A stretch of 64,000 nucleotides of DNA from Streptomyces formicae (GTDB lineage: Bacteria; Actinomycetota; Actinomycetes; Streptomycetales; Streptomycetaceae), in contig NZ_CP022685.1 in the NCBI RefSeq assembly GCF_002556545.1, positions 2,480,001 to 2,544,000 on the forward strand, given 5' to 3'. Positions 24,231-34,941 of the stretch are shown one piece after another. Position 1 is the first letter of the stretch. Each line of letters opens with the position of its first letter. Both the position numbers and the translations under genes were made by a program. The notes under the pieces were generated by a model. It was given only the letters and a program-made list of their open reading frames with translations. It had not been told where the DNA came from and did no database searches.

Positions 24231-25448
24231 CTACAGCTGGGCCTTCTTCAGGGGGGTCGACGGGTCCGCCGCCAGGGTCGGGTCCAGGTGGGCTGATGCC
24301 TCGATGAGTTTGCGGCCCTGGGCCAGGTCGCGGGGGCGGCCCACTGCCAGGACCGCCACCAGGGCGCCTTCGCGGAGCCAGCACACGGACCAGGCCGCGG
24401 TCGTCGGGTCACCGCGCCACACCAGCTGGTCGGCGGACGCGTGATGACCGGCGTACTGCACGAAGCGGCCGAACTGCTCCGACCAGAAGTACGGCACGGG
24501 GTCGTACGCGGCGGGGTCCTCGCCGACGATGTTCGCCGCCACCGTGCGCGGGCCCTGGAGCGCGTTGTCCCAGTGGTGGACGAGCAGGCGTTGGCCGTAC
24601 CTGCCCGAGGGGAAGGAGGCGCAGTCGCCGACCGCGTACACGTCGGGCGCGGAGGTGCGCAGGCGCTCGTCGGCCAGGACCTCGCGGTGGGCGCCGAGCT
24701 CGATGCCGGAGTCGGTGAGCCAGTCGGTCGCGGGGCGCGCGCCGATGCCGACCACCACGGCGCCCGCGGGCAGCCGCGTGCCGTCGGAGAGGACCACGAC
24801 GCCGGGCTCGACGCGCTCCACGCGCGCGTGGGTGCGCAGCGTGGCTCCGGAGTCCGCGTACCAGCCCTCCATGGGAGCGGCGACCTCGGCGGGCAGCGCG
24901 CCCGCGAGCGGCCGCTCCGCCGCCTCGACCACGGTGACCCCGCAGCCCGCCTCGCGCGCGGCGGTGGCGAACTCGGCGCCGATCCAGCCCGCGCCGACGA
25001 CCACGACGTCGTGCTGCTCGGCGAGGACGGGGCGCAGCCGCTCGGCGTCGTCGAGGGTGCGCAGGAGGTGGACGCCGGGAACGCCCTCGGTGCCGGGCAG
25101 CCTGACCGGGGCGGCGCCGGTCGCGAGGACCAGGACGTCGTAGGCGACGGGACCCGTGGCGGTGTCCAGTTCGTGGTCGGCGGGGCGCACCCCGGTGACC
25201 TCGCGGCCCAGGTCGAGGGCGATGCCGAGCGCCTCGAAGTCGATGTCGAACGCGGAGCCCTCCGCCTTGCCGAGCAGCACCGCCTTGGACAGCGGCGGCC
25301 TGTCGTACGGCTGATGGGGTTCCGCGCCGATCAGGGTCACCGTTCCCGCGAACCCTTGCTCGCGCAGGGCGACGGCGGTCTGCACACCGGCCATCCCCGC
25401 ACCGACGATGACGACGTGCCGCTCTGCGTGCCTCTGCTGCTCGCTCAC
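24231..25448 (-). CDS. FAD/NAD-dependent ferredoxin-type reductase
   Basis: 405-residue pyridine nucleotide-disulfide-type oxidoreductase. It has an FAD-binding VIVGAGMAGVQTA (residues 13-25), a second dinucleotide loop VVVGAGWIGAEFATAAREAG near 149-168 for NAD(P)H, DVYAVGDCASF near 268-278, and a C-terminal reductase-C-like domain. The layout matches ferredoxin/rubredoxin reductases that feed P450s or dioxygenases; no redox-active CxxxxC is present. No obvious partner oxygenase or ferredoxin adjoins it. GTG at 25448 is preceded by AAGGTGATC. It is divergent from the thiO operon. Confidence 0.9.
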   Translation of the reverse strand: MSEQQRHAERHVVIVGAGMAGVQTAVALREQGFAGTVTLIGAEPHQPYDRPPLSKAVLLGKAEGSAFDIDFEALGIALDLGREVTGVRPADHELDTATGPVAYDVLVLATGAAPVRLPGTEGVPGVHLLRTLDDAERLRPVLAEQHDVVVVGAGWIGAEFATAAREAGCGVTVVEAAERPLAGALPAEVAAPMEGWYADSGATLRTHARVERVEPGVVVLSDGTRLPAGAVVVGIGARPATDWLTDSGIELGAHREVLADERLRTSAPDVYAVGDCASFPSGRYGQRLLVHHWDNALQGPRTVAANIVGEDPAAYDPVPYFWSEQFGRFVQYAGHHASADQLVWRGDPTTAAWSVCWLREGALVAVLAVGRPRDLAQGRKLIEASAHLDPTLAADPSTPLKKAQL

Positions 25449-25564
25449 CCGATCACCTTAGGACCGCGCCCCCGCCCGGCCTCAGAGGGCACGGAGGAGA
25501 TCTTTGACACACCGTCACTGCGCATACCCGGACAGCTCCCCTACTGCGGCCGGAAGCGACGGGC

Positions 25565-25570
25565 TAGGCT
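25565..25570 (+). promoter_or_regulatory. Predicted -10 box of the thi operon
   Basis: TAGGCT lies about 15 bp before the conserved 5' part of the TPP riboswitch, so a transcript starting near 25577 would include the whole aptamer. No good -35 is visible. Confidence 0.4.
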
Positions 25571-25580
25571 GGCGGTGCAG

Positions 25581-25678
25581 AGCACTCGCGGGAGCCCGGA
25601 CGCACCGGGCTGAGAGGGAGGCTGGGACGGCCTCCGACCGTACGAACCTGATCCGGGTCATGCCGGCGAAGGGAGGGG
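25581..25678 (+). ncRNA. TPP riboswitch (THI element)
   Basis: The universal TPP aptamer sequences are present in order: GGGAGCCCGG, the P2/P3 junction GGGCTGAGAGGG, a variable P3 hairpin (gaggctgggacggcctc), then GAACCTGATCCGGGTCATGC and CGGCGAAGGGAG. The 3' strand of P1 merges with the purine-rich AGGGAGGGG about 10 bp before the thiO start, so ligand binding probably hides the ribosome site, the usual mechanism in Actinobacteria. Thiamine pyrophosphate would shut down thiO-thiS-thiG. Confidence 0.96.
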
Positions 25679-25688
25679 CTGGACGCCC

Positions 25689-26920
25689 ATGCATTCACCT
25701 ACGACACCACCGCCCGCGACACCGTCCGCCACCGCTGACGTCCTCGTCGTGGGAGGCGGCATCATCGGCCTGGTCACGGCCTGGCGGGCGGCCCAGCGCG
25801 GCCTGTCCACCGCGGTCGTGGACCCCGCACCCGGCGGCGGCGCGGCCCAGGTCGCCGCGGGCATGCTGGCCGCCGTCACCGAGCTGCACTACGGCGAGCA
25901 GACCCTGCTCGGCCTCAACCTCGCGTCGGCGCGGCGCTATCCGGACTTCGCCGCCGAGCTGACCGAGGCGAGCGGTCACGACATCGGCTACCGCGCGTGC
26001 GGCACGCTCGCCGTGGCGCTCGACTCCGACGACCGCGCCCATCTGCGCGAACTGCACGCGTTGCAGCGCGATTCGGGGCTCGCGTCGGAGTGGCTGACCG
26101 GCCGCGAGTGCCGCCGCCTCGAACCGATGCTCGCCCCGGGCGTGCGCGGCGGGCTGCGGGTCGACGGCGACCACCAGGTCGACCCGCGTCGGCTGACCGC
26201 GGCCCTTCTGGTGGCCTGCGAGCGGGCCGGTGTCGTCTTCCACCGCGCCTGGGCCGAGCGCCTCTCCGTCGTCCGCGACCGGGCCCGCGGCGTCGTCACC
26301 GCGGACGGCACCGAGCTGACCGCGGGGCAGGTCGTGCTCGCCGCGGGCAGCCTCAGCGGGCGCCTCGCGGGCGTTCCCGACGACGTCCTGCCGCCCGTGC
26401 GCCCCGTGAAGGGGCAGGTGCTCAGGCTGACGGTGCCGAGGGCGTACGCGCCGTTCCTCAGCCGCACCGTGCGGGCCGTGGTGCGCGGCAGCCACGTCTA
26501 TCTGGTGCCCCGGGAGAACGGCGAGCTCGTGGTCGGCGCGACCAGCGAGGAGCTGGGCTGGGACACCACGGTCACCGCGGGCGGCGTCTACGAGCTGCTC
26601 AGGGACGCCCACGAGCTCGTCCCCGGCATCACGGAACTGCCGCTCACCGAGACCCGCGCGGGCCTGCGCCCCGGCTCCCCCGACAACGCGCCGATGCTCG
26701 GCCCGACGCGCCTGCCCGGGCTTCAGCTGGCCACCGGCCACTACCGCAACGGCGTCCTGCTGACGCCCATCACGGGTGACGTGCTGGCGCACGCCCTGGT
26801 CACCGGTGAACTGCCGGACGAGGCCCGCCCGTTCACACCACGGCGCTTCGCCGACTCCCCCACCGCGCCTCCTCCCGCCACCTCTGCCGCCACTTCTGCC
26901 GCCCTTACGGAGCAGCCCGC

Positions 26921-26924
<4 letters not shown>
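25689..26924 (+). CDS. thiO: Glycine oxidase ThiO
   Basis: FAD enzyme oxidising glycine to iminoacetate for the thiazole ring of thiamine. The 411-residue protein opens with a low-complexity TPPPATPSATAD and then VLVVGGGIIGLVTAWRAA, the FAD-binding loop of the DAO family; the C-terminal ETRAGLRPGSPDNAPMLGP near residues 320-338 and the GHYRNGVLLTPITG block complete the FAD site. It is directly under the TPP riboswitch and its stop overlaps thiS (ATGA). The final 25 residues are Pro/Ala/Thr-rich and probably dispensable. Confidence 0.95.
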
Positions 26925-27944
<1,020 letters not shown>

Positions 27945-28066
27945 GGGGCCCGGCCGCTCAGGGGCCCGGCCGCCGGGAGGCCCGGCTCCCCGGGGGGCCT
28001 GTTACAGCTCGGCTGCATTACTGCTGTGAATCCCCCCGGACGGGACGGCGTGTCGGTGGTGGCTCG

Positions 28067-28072
28067 TAGACT
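28067..28072 (+). promoter_or_regulatory. Predicted -10 box of a leaderless kinase transcript
   Basis: TAGACT ends 7 bp before the GTG start of the kinase gene and no ribosome site is present. In Streptomyces this geometry usually means transcription starts at the first base of the start codon. The -35 region (GGGACG at 28042) is weak. Confidence 0.5.
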
Positions 28073-28079
28073 CCCCTCC

Positions 28080-30026
28080 GTGGACACGACCCTTCAGGAC
28101 CCGCTCGTCGGGCAGCTGCTCGACGGCCGTTACCGGATCGACGGGCGCATCGCGGTCGGCGGGATGGCCACGGTCTACCGGGCCGTGGACACCCGCCTCG
28201 ACCGCGTGCTCGCGCTCAAGGTGATGCACCCGACGCTGGCCGCCGACGCCACCTTCGTCGACCGCTTCATCCGCGAGGCCAAGTCGGTCGCCCGCCTCTC
28301 CCATCCGAACGTGGTCGGCGTCTTCGACCAGGGCACGGACGGTTCGTACGTCTATCTGGCGATGGAGTACATCGCGGGCTGCACCCTGCGTGACGTCCTG
28401 CGCGACCGCGGAGCCCTGCGCCCCCGGGCCGCGCTCGACATCCTGGAGCCGGTCCTCGCGGCGCTCGGCGCCGCGCACCGCGCCGGGTTCGTGCACCGCG
28501 ACATGAAGCCGGAGAACGTGCTCATAGGGGACGACGGCCGGGTCAAGGTCGCCGACTTCGGGCTCGTGCGCGCGGTGGACACCGTCACGAACACGACCGG
28601 CACCGTCCTCGGGACCGTCTCCTACCTCGCCCCCGAGCAGATCGAGCACGGCACGTCGGACACCCGCGTCGACGTGTACGCCTGCGGGGTCGTGCTCTAC
28701 GAAATGCTGACCGGCGCCAAGCCGCACTCCGGTGACTCCCCGGCCCAGGTGCTCTACCAGCACCTCAACGAGGACGTGCCGCCCCCGTCGGCCGCCGTCC
28801 CCGGCCTCGCCTACGAACTCGACGAGCTGGTCGCGTCCGCCACCGCCCGCACCCCCGACGTCCGTCCGTACGACGCGGTGGCGCTGCTCGCGCAACTGCG
28901 GCAGGCCCGGTCCGCCCTCACCGAGGAGCAGCTGGACGCGGTGCCGCCGCAGGCGCACGCGGACCACGACAACGCCGACGACCGTACGCACGTGATCCCG
29001 CGCGCGGCGCGCTCCGTCCAGCTGGCGCTCCCCGAGGAGAGCGGGCAGGACGACCAGGACGCCCTCAACCGCACCAGCGTCCTGCCCACCCCGCCGCCCG
29101 CGCCGCCCGCCCCCGCGCGGGCCTCGCGAAGGCGGCTCGACCCGCGCCGCCGGACGGTCGCGGTGATCACCGCCGTGCTCCTCGTCCTGGGGCTCGGCGC
29201 GGGCGTCTGGTACATCAACTCCGGCCAGTTCACGAAGGTCCCGCCGCTCCTCACGAAGACCGAGGCGCAGGCCAAGAAGCGCCTCGACGAGGCCGGGCTC
29301 GACGTGAAGGAGGTCAAGCACGCGTACAGCGACACCGACAAGCGCGGCACCGTCATGGCCACCGATCCGGCGGCCGGTGAGCGCATCCGTGACAACGGCA
29401 GGGTGACGCTGACCGTCTCGCGAGGGCCGGAGACCGTGAAGGTCCCCGACGTCAAGGGCATCGCCCTCGCGACGGCGAAGAAGGAGCTGAAGAGCTCCGG
29501 GCTCGAACCGGGCATGGTCACCGAGAAGTTCAACGAGGACGTCAAGAGGGGCACCGTGATCAGCACGGAGCCGCGGGCCGGGTTCACGCGCAAGGCGGGT
29601 TCGGCCGTCGCCCTCGTCGTCTCCAAGGGCGCCCCGATCTCGGCCCCTGACGTGACGGGCGACTCCGAGGAGGACGCCGTCTCCGAGCTGGAGGAGGCCG
29701 GTCTCAAGGTCGAGATCGCGGAGAAGCGGGCCTTCTCCGACGAGGACAAGGGCAGCGTCGCCAAGCAGTCCCCCGTCGAGGGCACGGAGCTCGCCGAGGG
29801 CGACACGGTCACCCTGACGATCTCCAAGGGCCCGGTGATGGTCGAGGTCCCGGACGTGACCGGCATGAGCGTCGGCGAGGCCACCTCCAAGCTGGAGGGC
29901 GCGGGCTTCGAGGTGGACAAGGACCGCGGGCTGCTCGGCCTCTTCGGGGACACCGTGAAGGAGCAGTCGGTGGAGGGCGGCGACGAGGCGCCCAAGGGCT
30001 CGTCGATCACCATCACGATCCGCTGA
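28080..30026 (+). CDS. PASTA-domain Ser/Thr protein kinase
   Basis: 648-residue transmembrane Hanks-type kinase. The cytoplasmic catalytic domain (residues 14-280) has a Gly-rich loop, Lys47 in ALKVM, HRDMKPEN with Asp141, DFG with Asp159 and a Thr-rich activation loop before APEQ. A Pro/Ala-rich juxtamembrane stretch precedes one helix at about 360-382. Four extracytoplasmic PASTA repeats follow (starting VPPLLT, VPDVKG, APDVTG and VPDVTG), which bind muropeptides or lipid II in relatives. It resembles PknB/PknL of Actinobacteria and lies near the Rv2175c homologue and DAHP synthase, as pknL does. GTG 28080 starts translation, probably leaderless. Confidence 0.95.
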   Translation: MDTTLQDPLVGQLLDGRYRIDGRIAVGGMATVYRAVDTRLDRVLALKVMHPTLAADATFVDRFIREAKSVARLSHPNVVGVFDQGTDGSYVYLAMEYIAGCTLRDVLRDRGALRPRAALDILEPVLAALGAAHRAGFVHRDMKPENVLIGDDGRVKVADFGLVRAVDTVTNTTGTVLGTVSYLAPEQIEHGTSDTRVDVYACGVVLYEMLTGAKPHSGDSPAQVLYQHLNEDVPPPSAAVPGLAYELDELVASATARTPDVRPYDAVALLAQLRQARSALTEEQLDAVPPQAHADHDNADDRTHVIPRAARSVQLALPEESGQDDQDALNRTSVLPTPPPAPPAPARASRRRLDPRRRTVAVITAVLLVLGLGAGVWYINSGQFTKVPPLLTKTEAQAKKRLDEAGLDVKEVKHAYSDTDKRGTVMATDPAAGERIRDNGRVTLTVSRGPETVKVPDVKGIALATAKKELKSSGLEPGMVTEKFNEDVKRGTVISTEPRAGFTRKAGSAVALVVSKGAPISAPDVTGDSEEDAVSELEEAGLKVEIAEKRAFSDEDKGSVAKQSPVEGTELAEGDTVTLTISKGPVMVEVPDVTGMSVGEATSKLEGAGFEVDKDRGLLGLFGDTVKEQSVEGGDEAPKGSSITITIR

Positions 30027-30086
30027 GCCCCCGGCCGGGGTGGACCGCTGGCGGGATCACCCCGCGCGCGTGCCACCCTGGACGGC

Positions 30087-31001
30087 GTGAGCAGCGACAA
30101 GTCCCCCAGCACGCCGTCCCCGAACAGCACACCGCCCCAGGGCGCGTCCCGCAATCCCGTCGGCGGCCACGTCCCGGTGGCCGGAGGGCTCGCGTCCGTC
30201 GGCCTCTCGTACGCCCGTGAGCTGGCCGCGGAGACCGTCCAGGTCTTCGTGGCCAACCCGCGCGGCTGGGCGACACCGCCCGGCAACCCGAAGCAGGACG
30301 AGGAGTTCCGCGCGGCCTGCGCCGCCGAGAACATCCCGGCGTACGTCCACGCGCCCTACCTGATCAACTTCGGCTCGCACACCGAGGCCACCGTCGAGAA
30401 GTCCGTGGAGTCCCTGCGCCACTCGCTGCGCAGGGCCAGGGCGATCGGTGCCCTCGGCGTCGTCGTGCACACCGGCTCGGCGACCGGCGGCCGGGAGCGC
30501 GCGGTGGCCCTGCGGCAGGTGCGCGACCGCATGCTGCCGCTGCTCGACGAGCTGACGCACGACGACGACCCGTTCCTGCTCCTGGAGTCGACCGCGGGCC
30601 AGGGTTCCTCGCTCTGCTCCCGCACCTGGGACTTCGGACCGTACTTCGAGGCGCTGGACTCCCACCCCAAGCTGGGCGTCTGCCTGGACACCTGCCACAT
30701 CTTCGCGGCGGGCCACGACCTGGCGGGCCCCGGCGGCATGAAGCAGACCCTGGACCTGCTGGTGGACACGGTCGGCGAGGGCCGTCTGAAGCTCGTGCAC
30801 GCCAACGACTCCAAGGACGTGGTCGGCGCCCACAAGGACCGCCACGAGAACATCGGCACCGGCCACATCGGCGAGGAGCCGTTCCGCGAGCTGATGACCC
30901 ACCCCGCCACCGAGGGCGTGCCGCTGGTCATCGAGACGCCGGGCGGCAAGGAGGGGCACGCGGCGGACGTGGCGCGCCTGAAGGAGCTGAGGGGGCGCTA
31001 G
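30087..31001 (+). CDS. Deoxyribonuclease IV (endonuclease IV-type AP endonuclease)
   Basis: 304-residue TIM-barrel metallo-endonuclease of base-excision repair, cutting 5' of abasic sites. Metal-binding stations of the AP-endonuclease 2 family are visible in order: HAPYLINFGS near residues 92-101, VVHTGSATGG, LLESTAGQGSSLC near 171-183, CLDTCHIFAAGHD near 202-214, and VHANDSKDVVGAHKDRHENIG near 239-259. The first 30 residues are Ser/Pro-rich. GTG at 30087 begins 60 bp after the kinase stop, and the two may be co-transcribed. Confidence 0.93.
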   Translation: MSSDKSPSTPSPNSTPPQGASRNPVGGHVPVAGGLASVGLSYARELAAETVQVFVANPRGWATPPGNPKQDEEFRAACAAENIPAYVHAPYLINFGSHTEATVEKSVESLRHSLRRARAIGALGVVVHTGSATGGRERAVALRQVRDRMLPLLDELTHDDDPFLLLESTAGQGSSLCSRTWDFGPYFEALDSHPKLGVCLDTCHIFAAGHDLAGPGGMKQTLDLLVDTVGEGRLKLVHANDSKDVVGAHKDRHENIGTGHIGEEPFRELMTHPATEGVPLVIETPGGKEGHAADVARLKELRGR

Positions 31002-31026
31002 AGGGCCCGCGAAGATCCCTTGAGGA

Positions 31027-31043
31027 ATACCCCTGGGGGGTAT
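31027..31043. promoter_or_regulatory. CsoR-like metal-sensor operator
   Basis: ATACCCC (31027-31033), TGG, GGGGTAT (31037-31043): an inverted repeat with arms of 7 bp and G/C tracts flanked by TA, the format of CsoR/RcnR-type operators. It overlaps TATACG (31041-31046), a possible -10, about 50 bp before the His-rich DUF4396 gene. Copper control is the best guess; nickel, cobalt or sulfur sensors of the same family use similar sites. Confidence 0.6.
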
Positions 31044-31093
31044 ACGGTTCTTGCCAGGCGGCAGGAACCGCTATCCGACGTTGGGGGATCCTC

Positions 31094-31588
31094 ATGGAGC
31101 ACGACACGCACGCCGAGCACGCGCACCACGGCCACGCGCACGGCATCGGCAAGGTCAGCTGGCGCATGGCCGCTCAGGCCACGCTGCACTGCCTCACCGG
31201 CTGCGCCATCGGCGAGGTGCTCGGCATGATCATCGGCACCGCGCTCGGCTGGGGCAACATGCCCACGATGATCCTCGCGATCGTCCTGGCCTTCGCCTTC
31301 GGCTACGCCCTCACGCTGCGCGGCATCCGCAAGGCGGGCGTCGACTTCAAGACGGCGTTCCGGGTGGCGCTCGCCGCCGACACCCTGTCCATCGCCGCGA
31401 TGGAGCTGATCGACAACGGCGTGATCGCACTCTGGCCCGGCGCCATGGACGCGCACCTCGGGGACGCGATGTTCTGGTGGGTCCTGGCCATCGCCCTGGC
31501 CGCCGCGTTCGTGATCACGACACCGGTGAACAAGTGGATGATCGGCCGCGGCAAGGGCCACGCCGTGGTGCACCAGTACCACCACTGA
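31094..31588 (+). CDS. DUF4396 membrane protein with His-rich N-terminus
   Basis: 164 residues with seven histidines in the first sixteen (EHDTHAEHAHHGHAH), then four transmembrane helices of the DUF4396 family, and VVHQYHH at the C-terminus. The His clusters strongly suggest metal binding, and the CsoR-like operator upstream points to copper or a related metal. The family function is unproven; a metal transport or buffering role is inference. GGGGGATCCTC precedes ATG. Helices are near residues 31-51, 56-77, 88-112 and 121-143. Convergent with the molybdopterin oxidoreductase gene. Confidence 0.88.
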   Translation: MEHDTHAEHAHHGHAHGIGKVSWRMAAQATLHCLTGCAIGEVLGMIIGTALGWGNMPTMILAIVLAFAFGYALTLRGIRKAGVDFKTAFRVALAADTLSIAAMELIDNGVIALWPGAMDAHLGDAMFWWVLAIALAAAFVITTPVNKWMIGRGKGHAVVHQYHH

Positions 31589-31624
31589 CCTGGCACGACA
31601 GCGCCGCGCGAGACTAGAGCGGGA

Positions 31625-32257
31625 CTAGAGCTCGGGGCCGTCCCCGGGCTCCTCCTGGTAGGAGTAGCGCTGCTCGCGCCAGGGATCGCCGACGTTGTGA
31701 TAGCCGCGCTCCTCCCAGAAGCCGCGGCGGTCGGCGGTCATGTACTCGATGCCCCTGACCCACTTGGGGCCCTTCCAGGCGTACAGGTGCGGCACCACGA
31801 GCCGCAGCGGGAAGCCGTGCTCGGCGGTGAGCAGCTCGCCGCCCTTGTGGGTGGCGAAGATCGTGCGCTCGGACCGGAAGTCCGCCATCCGCAGGTTCGA
31901 GCTGAAGCCGTACTCGGCCCAGACCATCACATGGGTGGCGGTGGGCGCGGGCGGTGCGATCTCCAGGAGCGCGCGGGCCGGTACACCACCCCATTCGGCG
32001 CCCAGCATGCTGAACTTCGTCACGCAGTGCAGATCGGCCACGACCGTGTCGTACGGCAGGCCGGAGAACTCCTCGTGCGTCCAGCAGTGCTTCTCGCCGT
32101 CGGCGGTGGCCCCGAAGACCCTGAACTCCCAGCGCTCGGCGCGGAATTTCGGCACGGGCCCGTAGTGCGTGACCGGCCAGCCGCGCTGCAGCCGCTGACC
32201 CGGCGGAAGCTCCGGCTCCGCTGCCTCTCCAGATGCGCGTTCCGCCGGCTGACCCAT
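31625..32257 (-). CDS. Sulfite oxidase-like molybdopterin oxidoreductase
   Basis: 210-residue, single-domain protein of the oxidoreductase molybdopterin-binding family. The Cys that ligates molybdenum is in DLHCVTKFS (about residues 77-85), followed by GVPARALLEIAPP and GFPLRLVVPHLYAWKGPKWV, typical of sulfite oxidase/MsrP-like catalytic domains. No signal peptide or haem domain is present, so it is cytoplasmic and needs a redox partner. Substrate unknown. ATG at 32257 is placed by homology; the GGAGG just upstream is rather close, so a slightly different start is possible. Confidence 0.88.
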   Translation of the reverse strand: MGQPAERASGEAAEPELPPGQRLQRGWPVTHYGPVPKFRAERWEFRVFGATADGEKHCWTHEEFSGLPYDTVVADLHCVTKFSMLGAEWGGVPARALLEIAPPAPTATHVMVWAEYGFSSNLRMADFRSERTIFATHKGGELLTAEHGFPLRLVVPHLYAWKGPKWVRGIEYMTADRRGFWEERGYHNVGDPWREQRYSYQEEPGDGPEL

Positions 32258-32422
32258 GCCTCCATCCTGACAGACCCGGGGCGGTGGACGTGACCAGGCG
32301 AAGCCCGGCATAGGCGGATTCGGGCAACTCCTACTAAGCGTGCACTTACTGGACGGCTTCCGAACGCCGGTGCAAGGATGCGCGCTACCTGCCCAGTCAC
32401 CCGCGTGGAAGGAGCCTCTGCG

Positions 32423-32902
32423 ATGCAGGGCGACCCCGAGGTCATCGAGTTTCTGAACGAGCAGCTGACCGCCGAGCTGACGGCGATCAACCAGTACTTT
32501 CTCCACGCCAAGATGCAGGAGAACTTCGGCTGGACCAAGCTCGCCAAATACACCAGGTCCGAGTCGATCGACGAGATGAAGCACGCGGAGGTGCTCACCG
32601 ACCGGATCCTCTTCCTCGACGGCCTGCCCAATTACCAGCGGCTCTTCCACGTCCGCGTGGGCCAGACGGTCACCGAGATGTTCCAGGCCGACCGGCAGGT
32701 CGAGGTCGAGGCGATCGACCGCCTCAAGCGCGGGATCGAGGTGATGCGCGGCAAGGGAGACATCACGTCCGCGAACATCTTCGAGTCGATCCTGGCCGAC
32801 GAGGAGCACCACATCGACTATCTCGACACCCAGCTGGAACTGGTCGAGAAGCTGGGCGAGGCCCTCTACATCTCGCAGCTGATCGAGCAGCCGGAGGGCT
32901 AG
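32423..32902 (+). CDS. bfr: Bacterioferritin
   Basis: Iron-storage protein of 159 residues forming a 24-mer shell with haem between subunits. All ferroxidase residues are in register with E. coli Bfr: E18, E51, H54, E94, E127 and H130; the haem ligand is Met52. AAGGAG lies 8 bp before the ATG. It is divergent from the molybdopterin oxidoreductase gene and converges with the ferredoxin gene bfd, its partner in iron release. No iron box is apparent directly upstream, so it may respond to iron differently from bfd. Confidence 0.97.
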   Translation: MQGDPEVIEFLNEQLTAELTAINQYFLHAKMQENFGWTKLAKYTRSESIDEMKHAEVLTDRILFLDGLPNYQRLFHVRVGQTVTEMFQADRQVEVEAIDRLKRGIEVMRGKGDITSANIFESILADEEHHIDYLDTQLELVEKLGEALYISQLIEQPEG

Positions 32903-32913
32903 CCCGTCGGCGG

Positions 32914-33138
32914 CTAGGCCGCCTCGTCGAGCCCGGAGAGCACCGGCTCGCCCTGCTCCACGAGCTCCCTGCGGGGGCACGCGCCACGGCCGAGCAGCGC
33001 CTGGATGCGTCGTACGCACGAACCACAGTCCGTGCCCGCCTTGCAGGCCGAGGCTATCTGGCGGGGGGTGCAGGCACCGTCCTCCGCGTGCTTCTTCACC
33101 TGCGCCTCGGTGACCCCGAAGCAGTTGCAGACGTACAC
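32914..33138 (-). CDS. bfd: Bacterioferritin-associated (2Fe-2S) ferredoxin
   Basis: 74-residue Bfd-type ferredoxin that delivers electrons to bacterioferritin so that stored iron can be mobilised. Four Cys arranged C4-x-C6 and C38-x2-C41 hold the 2Fe-2S cluster. GGGAGG lies 8 bp before GTG 33138 (MYVCNCFG), but it abuts GTG 33147, so I chose the inner start; family members also begin near MYVC. An iron box 52 bp upstream predicts induction under iron starvation, the time when stored iron is needed. Confidence 0.93.
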   Translation of the reverse strand: MYVCNCFGVTEAQVKKHAEDGACTPRQIASACKAGTDCGSCVRRIQALLGRGACPRRELVEQGEPVLSGLDEAA

Positions 33139-33190
33139 GCGGTTCACCTCCCGGACAGCACTTATCGGTGGCGCCGTCCCGATTGATCGG

Positions 33191-33209
33191 TGAGGCTAAC
33201 CTAACCTTA
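33191..33209. promoter_or_regulatory. Iron box (DmdR/IdeR-type operator)
   Basis: TGAGGCTAACCTAACCTTA matches the actinobacterial iron-box consensus TTAGGTTAGGCTAACCTAA at 15 of 19 positions when read on the minus strand. It precedes bfd. Fe(II)-loaded DmdR1 (DtxR/IdeR family) would repress the gene when iron is plentiful. Confidence 0.85.
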
Positions 33210-33247
33210 CCCGCGACATCGGGCACACAAAAGCCCCGGGTACGACG

Positions 33248-33280
33248 GTGGGGCGCGGATCACATGGATCCGCGCCCCAC
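33248..33280 (-). terminator. Terminator hairpin after the DAHP synthase gene
   Basis: GTGGGGCGCGGATC (33248-33261) pairs perfectly over 14 bp with 33267-33280 around a 5-nt loop, about 47 bp past the DAHP synthase stop on the minus strand. Confidence 0.75.
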
Positions 33281-33326
33281 TCGTACGTACGAAGAGAACC
33301 GTACGAAGAGAACCCTCCGAAGCGAC

Positions 33327-34829
<1,503 letters not shown>

Positions 34830-34842
<13 letters not shown>

Positions 34843-34890
34843 CTGCGCGTACCCACAGACTCGCGAAGGCCGCCCGAGAGGGCGGCCTTC
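34830..34890 (+). terminator. trp attenuator: terminator 34865-34890 with competing antiterminator
   Basis: The terminator is an 11-bp perfect stem (GAAGGCCGCCC / GGGCGGCCTTC) with a GAGA loop. The segment GGCGGCC at 34830-34836, at the end of the leader peptide frame, is complementary to GGCCGCC (34868-34874) in the terminator's left arm, so it can form a competing antiterminator. Stalling at the Trp codons would leave it free to do so. Confidence 0.85.
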
Positions 34891-34941
34891 CGCGTTCCAC
34901 GCCCCGGGCCGTTCCTCTCCCCGTGAGAAGGAACCACACCG

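Noticed and set aside
31625..33226. 533-codon minus-strand frame joined to the molybdopterin oxidoreductase
   Set aside because: The upstream part runs antisense through bacterioferritin and the ferredoxin gene. Only the last 210 codons match the family.
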